A stretch of DNA of 10,482 nt from an uncultured Nannocystaceae bacterium. Its GTDB lineage: Bacteria; Myxococcota_A; Polyangia; Nannocystales; Nannocystaceae. A program made the position numbers and the translations under genes. Numbering within the stretch: position 1 is the stretch's first letter; every line of letters starts with the position of its first letter. Location of the stretch: positions 1 through 10,482 of the forward strand of contig CALKDV010000476.1 in NCBI GenBank assembly GCA_938084085.1, in the 5' to 3' direction. Below are positions 1 to 6,348 of this stretch, in pieces. The notes beneath the pieces were generated by a model. That model saw nothing but the letters and a program-made list of their open reading frames with translations, was not told where the DNA came from and did no database searches.

Positions 1-308
1 TCACCGGGCATGGACAGGTCCTCATGCCTGGCGAGATCCGCCTCGCGCGCCGCCGTAACCAGCGCGTCTCGCCGCGTGTCGATGGCGCGCTCCGCCTCCA
101 CCTTCACCGCGTTGAACGCCTGTCCAAATGCCTTGCGGTCCTCTGGGGCGAGCTTTCCCATCTGACGTTTCAACGTTGTGATGCTCCCCTTCTTGCCCAA
201 GAAACGCACCTGTAGCTCGTACAGCGCGTCGGCGTCCTCGCTGTGGGCGAGGTCTTGGGTCAACTGTTGGAGCTGTTCTGAGAGCTGTTTCGAGAGCTGG
301 TCAGACAC
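1..308 (-). CDS. pheS: Phenylalanyl-tRNA synthetase alpha subunit, N-terminal part (cut by window edge)
   Basis: The alpha chain of the cytoplasmic alpha2-beta2 PheRS, which charges tRNA-Phe. Only the first 102 codons are in the window. The visible part is the N-terminal helical (coiled-coil, tRNA-contacting) domain. It carries the family-typical stretch FLGKKGSITTLKRQMGKL near residues 32-49, then APEDRKAFGQAFNAVK, and ends at DLSMPG, the point where the catalytic domain normally begins; the class II motifs lie outside the window. The start is taken as GTG at 308-306, because AAGGAA at 320-315 sits 6 nt upstream and no in-frame ATG fits. It lies 111 nt downstream of rplT in the same orientation, the usual order, and pheT would be expected next. 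The spacer holds a stem-loop that may attenuate transcription into pheS. The identification is firm; the exact start is likely but inferred. Confidence 0.93.
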   Translation of the reverse strand, partial: MSDQLSKQLSEQLQQLTQDLAHSEDADALYELQVRFLGKKGSITTLKRQMGKLAPEDRKAFGQAFNAVKVEAERAIDTRRDALVTAAREADLARHEDLSMPG

Positions 309-360
309 GGACTGTTCCTTTCGGTTGCCTGGGAGTGAGAGAGGGCTAGCGCGTCAATTG

Positions 361-396
361 AAAAGCGCGGCGGAGCGTTCATCCGCTCGCCGCGCT
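361..396 (-). terminator. Stem-loop with short U-run between rplT and pheS (possible attenuator)
   Basis: On the minus strand, positions 396-388 (AGCGCGGCG) pair with 372-364 and positions 387-384 pair with 377-374. This gives a 13-bp, very GC-rich stem with one bulged base (373) and a 6-nt loop at 383-378. Four U residues (364-361) close the 3' side, then CAAUUG follows. The fold resembles an intrinsic terminator with a weak U-tract, so partial readthrough into pheS is more likely than full termination. In E. coli pheST is controlled by attenuation at this site through the pheM leader peptide. No Phe-rich leader peptide was seen here. Confidence 0.55.
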
Positions 397-419
397 GGTC
401 GAGGTCGCCTCGCTTACGC

Positions 420-773
420 TCAAAGAGCGCCGCGGGCAGCCTCGACGACCTTGCCAAAACCGCTGGGGTCATGGATGGCAAGATCCGAGAGCACCTTGCG
501 GTCAAGCTCGATGTTGGCCTTTTTCAGACCCTCGATGAATCGGCTGTACGAGAGGCCGTGGGTACGAACGGCCGCGTTGATGCGGACGATCCACAAGCGA
601 CGCATTTGTCGCTTTTTCTCTTTGCGACCGCGGTAGGCGAAGGCCCACGCGCGATGCACAGCTTCCACTGCGCGCCGGTACATACGGCGACGACCGCCGC
701 GAAAGCCCGATGCAGCTTTCATGATTCGATTACGACGACGACGGGCTTTAAAGCCTCTTTTTGCGCGGGGCAT
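420..773 (-). CDS. rplT: 50S ribosomal protein L20 (bL20)
   Basis: A 117-residue bL20, the usual length for the family. It is an early 23S rRNA-binding protein needed for 50S assembly. The very basic N-terminal tail (MPRAKRGFKARRRRNRIMKA, residues 1-20) and the globular C-terminal part with LWIVRINAAVR and GLSYSRFIEGLKKANIELDR closely match E. coli L20. The ATG start at 773-771 is only 3 nt after the rpmI stop, and its GGAGGG Shine-Dalgarno lies inside the 3' end of rpmI, so the two are very probably translationally coupled. In E. coli and Bacillus L20 represses its own operon by binding mRNA that mimics its rRNA site. The hairpin-rich spacer upstream of rpmI is a candidate for such control here, which is inference. 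Confidence 0.98.
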   Translation of the reverse strand: MPRAKRGFKARRRRNRIMKAASGFRGGRRRMYRRAVEAVHRAWAFAYRGRKEKKRQMRRLWIVRINAAVRTHGLSYSRFIEGLKKANIELDRKVLSDLAIHDPSGFGKVVEAARGAL

Positions 774-776
774 GGT

Positions 777-980
777 TCACTTCCCTCCGTAGGGCAACAG
801 CGCTTCGATGCGCTTTTGGTCAGGATCCGAGACGATGGTCATGCCGCGAAGGCGACGGATTCGGTCAGAGCCCATTTTAATGTTGATGTGGTTCTTGTGG
901 GAGAATTGGCGCTTGGCCTTGCCGCTCGCGGTGAAGCGAAAGCGTTTTTTGGACCCACTGTGAGACTTCATTTTTGGCAT
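777..980 (-). CDS. rpmI: 50S ribosomal protein L35 (bL35)
   Basis: A 67-residue bL35 beginning MPKMKSHSGSKKRFRFTASG, the hallmark N-terminus of the family, followed by GKAKRQFSHKNHI and a basic middle section. It is a small, very basic protein of the large ribosomal subunit. The ATG at 980-978 is preceded by GAGGG, about 6 nt upstream. It sits between infC (177-nt spacer) and rplT (3-nt spacer), the conserved order in bacteria. The long spacer to infC is unusual next to the tight rpmI-rplT junction and contains several hairpins. No anomalies are seen in the protein. Confidence 0.98.
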   Translation of the reverse strand: MPKMKSHSGSKKRFRFTASGKAKRQFSHKNHINIKMGSDRIRRLRGMTIVSDPDQKRIEALLPYGGK

Positions 981-1157
981 GGTTGCCCTCGTTTATTCCG
1001 CGCCAAAGCGCGTTGTGTTGCTTCCCCCAATGGAGGGGGGCCGTGTGTACCTGAAACCCCATTGCGGGGCAAGCGTTCTGCGACGATTGCCCCCAGACCC
1101 CATGAGAGAATTGCGCGGAAGGCGCAATTTCCCAGGCGGGGTCCAATCCACCCAGGA
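981..1157 (-). promoter_or_regulatory. Hairpin-rich infC-rpmI spacer, candidate L20-responsive leader
   Basis: These 177 nt hold no gene but at least three short inverted repeats. One is a perfect 8-bp stem (1109-1116 with 1122-1129, AATTGCGC/GCGCAATT, 5-nt loop). A second is CCCCC/GGGGG (1024-1028 with 1035-1039). A third is CGCGC/GCGCG (999-1003 with 1008-1012, 4-nt loop), just upstream of the rpmI Shine-Dalgarno. None is followed by a U-run, so they are not obvious terminators. In other bacteria the mRNA ahead of rpmI-rplT folds into an element bound by ribosomal protein L20. Position and structure make that the leading hypothesis; I did not match it to a known consensus. Confidence 0.4.
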
Positions 1158-1889
<732 letters not shown>

Positions 1890-1892
<3 letters not shown>

Positions 1893-1906
1893 GGTCTTGT
1901 TCTCCT
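1890..1906 (-). promoter_or_regulatory. infC ribosome-binding site and non-canonical AUC start codon
   Basis: AGGAG at 1906-1902 lies 9 nt before ATC at 1892-1890 on the minus strand. No ATG, GTG, TTG or CTG occurs in the infC frame between the thrS stop (1931-1929) and GTG 1811, and starting at 1811 would delete 27 residues including conserved ones. E. coli infC uses AUU, which IF3 discriminates against, giving negative autoregulation; the same logic would apply here. The assignment is based on reading the frame by eye. Confidence 0.8.
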
Positions 1907-1928
1907 GATGTACGAAAGTGAAGCTGGC

Positions 1929-3701
1929 TCAGCTCGGAAGGCGGACCTCATCGAGCAGGCGCGTTTTGAAATCTTCGAGGCTCATGGAGGCCTCTGTCTT
2001 GCCGTCTCGGCGCCGCGGCGCGACCTCACGGGCCTCCACCTCTCGATCGCCGAGCACCAACATATAGGGCACCCGGAGCAGCGTCGCCTCACGGATCTTC
2101 AGCCCAAGTTTTTCATTGCGTGGGTCGAGTTCGACGCGGACGCCCGCAGCACGGAGCGTCTCGGTCACCTCGTCGGCCCAGGCGCGATGCGCGTCCGTGA
2201 TCGTCAACACCGCCACCTGCACCGGCGCCAGCCAGGTGGGAAAGCGCCCCGCCGTATGCTCGAGCAACACGCCAAAAAACCGCTCGATGCTGCCGAGCAT
2301 CGCCCGGTGAATCATGACGGGTCGGCCTCTGCCATCGCTCTCGTCAACAAACTCAAGGTCGAAACGCTCGGGCATTTGAAAATCCAGCTGGACCGTGCCC
2401 AGCTGCCAGGAGCGACGAAGCGCGTCGCGCACCTGAAAATCGATCTTGGGTCCGTAAAATGCCCCGTCCCCCTCGTTGATCACGTAGGGGATCCCTACGC
2501 TGTCGAGGGCCGACTTCAACGCGGCCTCCGCGGCATCCCACGTCGCTCGCTCTCCGAGATAAGAATCGGGGCGTGTGCTGATCTCCACTTCAGGATCGCT
2601 GAACTCGAAGGTCTCATAGACCTTTAAAATCATTCGAGCCACGTGGGCAATCTCGGCTTCAATTTGGTCTGGTCGGCAAAAGATGTGACCATCATCTTGC
2701 GCAAAGCTCCGCACCCGTGTGAGCCCGTGGGTCACCCCAGCCCGCTCGTAGCGGTGAAGTCGACCAAAGTCAGCGAGGCGAATGGGCAGCTCCCGGTAGC
2801 TGTGACGGGTGCTTCGATACAAGATGCAGTGAGACGGACAGTTCATGGGTTTGACCCCGAACTCCCGATCGTCGATCTCGCACGCGAACATATTGTTCTT
2901 GTAGTGCTCGTAGTGTCCCGAGGTCCGGAACAGCTCCATGTCGAAGACCTGCGGCGTGATCACCTCCTCGTATCCGTTGGCGAGGACGAGCCCGCGCACA
3001 TACTCTTGCAAGCGATTGTAGACGACCGACCCGCGGCCCGTGAAAAATGGCGACGCGGGTGCCACGGGGTCGAAGGTGAACAGCCCTAGTTCACTTCCGA
3101 GCTTGCGGTGGTCTCGCTTCTTCGCCTCTTCGATCTGCTGCAGATACAAGCGCAGTTTTTTCTTGTCGGGGAACGCCGTGCCGTAGATGCGCTGCAGCAT
3201 CGGGCGGGTCTCGTCGCCGCGCCAATAGGCCCCGGCGATACGGGTGAGCTTGTACGCCCCCACCTTCCCCGTGTGCTCCACGTGCGGTCCCCGGCAAAGA
3301 TCAACGAACTCCCCGCTGCGATACAGGGTGAGAGGCGCGTCCCCAGGGATCGAGTGGATGGCCTCGACTTTGTAGGTTTCTTGGCGGCCTTCAAACAACT
3401 GCAGGGCGGCCTCCCGCGAAATCTCCTCGCGGACGAACGGGAGTTTTCCCTTAATAATCTCCGCCATCTTCGCCTCGACGCTCGCGAGGTCCTCCGGGCT
3501 GAGCCGGTGCTCCATGTCGATGTCGTAGTAAAACCCGTCCTCCGTGTGCGGACCGAACGCGAGCTTTGCGTCCGGCCACAGCGACACCACGGCGTCCGCC
3601 ATGATGTGAGCCGCGCTGTGCCGCAGAGTCTCTAGCGCCGAGAGCTCCGGTGTCGACGGATCGATCATGTGCGTGAGCTCGCGATCAAACTCGTTGGCCA
3701 T
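1929..3701 (-). CDS. thrS: Threonyl-tRNA synthetase lacking the TGS domain
   Basis: A class II synthetase that charges tRNA-Thr and edits Ser-tRNA-Thr. The 590 residues begin directly in the editing (N2) domain, with HSAAH at 28-32 and DLCRGPH at 134-140. These supply the two His, the Cys and a further His expected in the editing site. The catalytic core follows, with GYEEVITPQ near 243-251, the motif 2 region with RYERAGVTHGLTRVR near 317-331, and motif 3 with HRAMLGSIERFFGVL near 465-479. The zinc ligands are Cys288 (MNCPSH), His339 (QDDGHIF) and His465. The C-terminal anticodon-binding domain starts near 488 (PTWLAPVQV). E. coli ThrRS has 642 residues; the roughly 60-residue N-terminal TGS domain is absent here. 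An in-frame TGA at 3716-3714, just ahead of ATG 3701, shows this is not a start-site error. It is the first gene of the cluster, with its own promoter and leader. Confidence 0.97.
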   Translation of the reverse strand: MANEFDRELTHMIDPSTPELSALETLRHSAAHIMADAVVSLWPDAKLAFGPHTEDGFYYDIDMEHRLSPEDLASVEAKMAEIIKGKLPFVREEISREAALQLFEGRQETYKVEAIHSIPGDAPLTLYRSGEFVDLCRGPHVEHTGKVGAYKLTRIAGAYWRGDETRPMLQRIYGTAFPDKKKLRLYLQQIEEAKKRDHRKLGSELGLFTFDPVAPASPFFTGRGSVVYNRLQEYVRGLVLANGYEEVITPQVFDMELFRTSGHYEHYKNNMFACEIDDREFGVKPMNCPSHCILYRSTRHSYRELPIRLADFGRLHRYERAGVTHGLTRVRSFAQDDGHIFCRPDQIEAEIAHVARMILKVYETFEFSDPEVEISTRPDSYLGERATWDAAEAALKSALDSVGIPYVINEGDGAFYGPKIDFQVRDALRRSWQLGTVQLDFQMPERFDLEFVDESDGRGRPVMIHRAMLGSIERFFGVLLEHTAGRFPTWLAPVQVAVLTITDAHRAWADEVTETLRAAGVRVELDPRNEKLGLKIREATLLRVPYMLVLGDREVEAREVAPRRRDGKTEASMSLEDFKTRLLDEVRLPS

Positions 3702-3921
3702 AGTATTTTCTTCTCACGTGCAAACAAAGGTCCGGCCGCAGCCCTTGAGGGTCGCAACCATCACGGTACGTCGACGAGCGTCTTCGCCCATGCGGCGATT
3801 CTCGTCGCGCGGGTGCCGTCAAATCGAGCCGGTCCAGGTCATGGGGTCGAGGACTCTTGAGAAGGTCCTGGGTCGAGTGTGCTGCGCTGCCTGAGACATA
3901 CGAACGGGGTGGTCGGCTGGG
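3702..3921 (-). promoter_or_regulatory. Long 5' leader of thrS with small hairpin and a possible mini-ORF
   Basis: From the predicted transcription start near 3915 to the thrS ATG there are about 210 nt without an established gene. A hairpin is visible at 3850-3869, where AGGAC/GTCCT and CTT/AAG pair around a 3-nt loop with one bulged A. A 26-codon open frame runs from ATG 3899 to TGA 3819 and includes four Thr codons, but it has no convincing Shine-Dalgarno. Weak GAGAAG lies about 10 nt before the thrS ATG. Synthetase leaders often carry control elements. I see neither a T-box nor a clear tRNA-Thr anticodon mimic, so the mechanism is open. Confidence 0.35.
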
Positions 3922-3949
3922 ATGGTACCAGCGGGACGGGGTGTGTCAA
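3922..3949 (-). promoter_or_regulatory. Sigma70-type promoter for the thrS-infC-rpmI-rplT-pheS cluster
   Basis: A perfect -35 hexamer TTGACA (3949-3944) is followed by a 16-nt spacer and TACCAT (3927-3922), which matches four of six consensus -10 positions. It lies immediately downstream of the tRNA-Val terminator and upstream of thrS, where a promoter for the cluster is expected. Transcription would start near 3915. Assigned from sequence match only. Confidence 0.6.
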
Positions 3950-3979
3950 TCCAGGAACGGGGGACCCCTCGCTCCCCCG

Positions 3980-4022
3980 AAAAGGGCTGAGCGCCCGCGA
4001 GGAAGAACTCGCGGACGCTCAG
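3980..4022 (-). terminator. Intrinsic terminator of tRNA-Val
   Basis: On the minus strand, 4022-4008 (CTGAGCGTCCGCGAG) pairs fully with 4001-3987, using one G-U pair, to give a 15-bp stem with a 6-nt loop (TTCTTC). CCC and then four U residues follow. It begins 5 nt after the tRNA 3' end and lies before the thrS promoter, so the tRNA and thrS appear to be separate transcription units. On the plus strand the same stem has an A-C mismatch, so minus-strand function is favoured. Confidence 0.75.
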
Positions 4023-4027
4023 TGTCG

Positions 4028-4099
4028 TAGGGCCGGGCGGTTTCGAACCGCCGACTTCTACCGTGTCAAGGTAGCGCTCTACCCCTGAGCTACGGCCCT
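4028..4099 (-). tRNA. tRNA-Val(GAC)
   Basis: A complete 72-nt cloverleaf can be folded by eye. The acceptor AGGGCCG pairs perfectly with CGGCCCT, with discriminator A. The D-arm is GCTC/GAGC with loop AGGGGTA. The anticodon arm is CTACC/GGTAG with loop TTGACAC, giving anticodon GAC. A 5-nt variable loop (AAGTC) precedes the T-arm GGCGG/CCGCC with loop TTCGAAA. GAC reads the Val codons GUC and GUU. The 3' CCA is not encoded (CGA follows the discriminator), so it must be added by the CCA-adding enzyme. It is followed at once by an intrinsic terminator and appears monocistronic. Confidence 0.96.
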
Positions 4100-4139
4100 G
4101 TGAACGCGAGTCAAACCGAGGTCTTCTTCGCGGGCGCCG

Positions 4140-4168
4140 TGCTTACCCCGCCCCTACGCCCTCGTCAA
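4140..4168 (-). promoter_or_regulatory. Candidate promoter for tRNA-Val
   Basis: TTGACG (4168-4163) and TAAGCA (4145-4140) are separated by 17 nt and lie about 40 nt upstream of the tRNA 5' end. The -35 is close to consensus and the -10 is weak. The rest of the spacer between the acyl-CoA synthetase stop and the tRNA (4100-4232) shows no terminator with a U-run, so readthrough from the upstream gene is an alternative source of tRNA transcription. Confidence 0.4.
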
Positions 4169-4232
4169 GCGATATCGCAGCCTCCCCCGTCGGGCCCCGC
4201 TGGCCCCCGCCTCGCGCGCCCAGTGCGCCTCT

Positions 4233-6167
4233 TCACTCCTCGGCGTCTGCGACCTCACCATCGCGACGACGCGCGGCGGTTTCATAGGTCGCATCGATCA
4301 GCGCCGCATACCGTTCGATCACCTCGCGCCGGCGCACCTTCAACGTGGCGGTCAATTCCCCCTCCGCTCGACTCAAGGGCGCTGGCAGGAGCGCGAAGCC
4401 TCGAAGCTGCTCCGCCCGCGTGCGCCCTTCGTTGGCCGTGTCCACCGCCGCCGCCACCCAGCGGCGGACCTCCGGATGACACACAAGGTCGTGGTACGTC
4501 GAGCAGCCAAGCTTGGCCGCCTGCGCCCGCCCCTGCAGCACCTCCTCATCGAGCGTGATGAGCGCGATGAGGCACGGGCGGCGATCTCCCACCACGACCG
4601 CCTCTGCGATCTCCGGCAACTCTCGCAGGGTCCGCTCGATGGGCGCGGGCGCGACATTCTTGCCGCCGTCCGTGATGATGAGTTCTTTCTTGCGGCCCAC
4701 GACGCTCAAAAAACCAGCGTCGAGCACCCCGAGGTCCCCCGTGTGCAGCCACCCGTTGTCATCGAGGACCGCCTCCGTGTGCTCCGGCGCGTCATGGTAC
4801 CCGGCCATCACGTGATGTCCGCGGACGAGGATCTCCCCGTCTTCCGCGAGGGACGCTTCGCAACCAGGCAACGGCAACCCCACGCTCCCAAAGCGGAAAC
4901 GGTTCGGGCGATTGACGTGGGTGGCTCCGGTGGTTTCGGTCAGCCCATATCCTTCTAAGATCAACACGCCGGCGGCGTGAAAGAACTCCAAGGTGTCCAC
5001 ACGTATCGGCGCCGCTCCGCTGATCGCGAATCGCACCCGCCCCCCGAGCCCCTCCCGCAGGCGCCCAAGGGTCGTCTTCTCCGCAAGCTGGTACCGCGAC
5101 CGCAGCCACCGGGACACCCGCGCCCCCTCCCGCTCCTTGGCGCGGACCCGACGAGCGAGGCGCATGGCCCAAGCGAACTGTCGGCGCGCCATGGTTCCAC
5201 GCCGTCCCACGTCCTGCTCTACGCTGCTGCGAATCTTCTCGAAGGTCCACGGGACCCCACCTAAGAAGGTCGGTCGCAACACCTCGAGCGCGCGAGGGAG
5301 CTGCGCAGGCGTCCGACAAAAGCCGGTGACGGCGCCCGAGGCCACGGCGGCCCACACCATGTGCCGCGCGAAGATATGGTGCAACGGCAAGAACGCGACG
5401 TGGAGATCTCGATGGTCCACAGCGAAGCTGTTCTTGATGGCCCAAGACTCGTAGACCATGTTTTTGTGGCTGAGGGAGACCCCGCGCGGACTCCCCGTGG
5501 TGCCGGACGTGTAGACGATGGAAAACGTGTCAGACAGGCCCACCGTCGACCACGCGTCGTCACCGTGTTCGTCGGAGTTGGCGCCTTCCTCCGCGGCGCC
5601 CGCCGCAACGACCATGTCGGCGAGCCCCACCCACGGTTCCATCGTCGGCACGTCGTCGATTCCGATGCGACCGCCACCCCGGGCCGGAGCGAGATCCGCG
5701 TACGGATCCAAATACGCGACGGCACGCACGCGGTGTCCGCCTTCTTGAAACGTCTCGGCGAGCACGCGAAGATGCTCAGGATGTTCCACCACCGCGGCCA
5801 CGCACGCCGCATGCCGCAGCGCAGCGCCCAACTCTTCTCGTGGAGCCCCCGCATCCACGGGCACACACACCGCCCCCAACATGGCGATCGCCAGCTCCCA
5901 GACGATCCATTCGTAGCGGGGCCCGCACATGAGCAAAACGGAGTCGCCCGACTCAAGTCTGAGGCGCGTGCCGAGACCGCGCGCAGCGCGTTGAGCGTCG
6001 GACCACCACTCGGCCCAGGTCACCGGCGCCCACCCGTCCCCTTCAGTTCGATAGAACGCCGTCTGGTGCGGTGACCGCGTCACGCGCTCGTGCGCCATGA
6101 AAACCACGTTCGGGTATCGCAACCCTTCCGCTGGCCGAGGCCTGAAGTTATGAGGATGTACACTCAT
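4233..6167 (-). CDS. Long-chain acyl-CoA synthetase (AMP-forming), FAA1-like
   Basis: A member of the ANL superfamily that adenylates a fatty acid with ATP and transfers it to CoA, feeding beta-oxidation or lipid synthesis. From the ATG at 6167 it has 644 residues, normal for the long-chain family. It shows the P-loop-like YTSGTTGSPRG (219-229), GVPWTFEKIR after it, EGYGLTETTG (405-414), the TGD motif (476-478), the hinge and following GRKKELIITDGGKNVAP (491-507), and a C-terminal GELTATLK whose Lys610 fits the catalytic lysine. The LPLHHIFARH segment and the GGKN..PAPIE motif favour the long-chain (FadD15/FAA1) type over acetyl-CoA synthetases. Substrate length cannot be read from sequence. 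The start is uncertain: ATG 6227 and TTG 6260 are also in frame, and none has a strong Shine-Dalgarno; 6167 was chosen because conserved sequence begins soon after it. The gene runs divergently from the kinase operon. Confidence 0.92.
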   Translation of the reverse strand: MSVHPHNFRPRPAEGLRYPNVVFMAHERVTRSPHQTAFYRTEGDGWAPVTWAEWWSDAQRAARGLGTRLRLESGDSVLLMCGPRYEWIVWELAIAMLGAVCVPVDAGAPREELGAALRHAACVAAVVEHPEHLRVLAETFQEGGHRVRAVAYLDPYADLAPARGGGRIGIDDVPTMEPWVGLADMVVAAGAAEEGANSDEHGDDAWSTVGLSDTFSIVYTSGTTGSPRGVSLSHKNMVYESWAIKNSFAVDHRDLHVAFLPLHHIFARHMVWAAVASGAVTGFCRTPAQLPRALEVLRPTFLGGVPWTFEKIRSSVEQDVGRRGTMARRQFAWAMRLARRVRAKEREGARVSRWLRSRYQLAEKTTLGRLREGLGGRVRFAISGAAPIRVDTLEFFHAAGVLILEGYGLTETTGATHVNRPNRFRFGSVGLPLPGCEASLAEDGEILVRGHHVMAGYHDAPEHTEAVLDDNGWLHTGDLGVLDAGFLSVVGRKKELIITDGGKNVAPAPIERTLRELPEIAEAVVVGDRRPCLIALITLDEEVLQGRAQAAKLGCSTYHDLVCHPEVRRWVAAAVDTANEGRTRAEQLRGFALLPAPLSRAEGELTATLKVRRREVIERYAALIDATYETAARRRDGEVADAEE

Positions 6168-6272
6168 GCGCGTTTCGCGAACATTGCCCGAGGCCTCGGG
6201 TATGTCCGCGACAAGGGATGGCGGCATGGTACTCAAAGTCCCAGGGTTCGGGTGGTGCAAGTGCGGCCAAGG

Positions 6273-6280
6273 GGTATACT
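6273..6280. promoter_or_regulatory. Palindromic -10-like element in the divergent intergenic region
   Basis: GTATAC at 6274-6279 gives TATACT on the plus strand (5 of 6 matches to TATAAT) and TATACC on the minus strand. It could serve as the -10 of the kinase operon, with a start near 6287, and possibly of the acyl-CoA synthetase gene. No good -35 is present on either side, so an activator or another sigma factor may be needed, or the match may be chance. Confidence 0.35.
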
Positions 6281-6348
6281 TTTTCGGATGCAGGTCGCCT
6301 TGACCCTTCGACGGCCTGCAGCCTGAATCCCAGTCCGGACACGTTTCG

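Noticed and set aside
309..419. pheM-like leader peptide before pheS
   Set aside because: The only short frame across the hairpin encodes a single Phe near its start and no Phe run, and it continues out of frame into pheS.
1908..2627. Plus-strand open frames opposite thrS (also 2643-3089 and 3108-3635)
   Set aside because: They lie wholly antisense to thrS, whose motifs are complete; no homology-like motif is seen in them.
4194..4209. GGGCC/GGCCC inverted repeat after the acyl-CoA synthetase gene as a terminator
   Set aside because: The stem is only 5 bp and no U-run follows on the minus strand.
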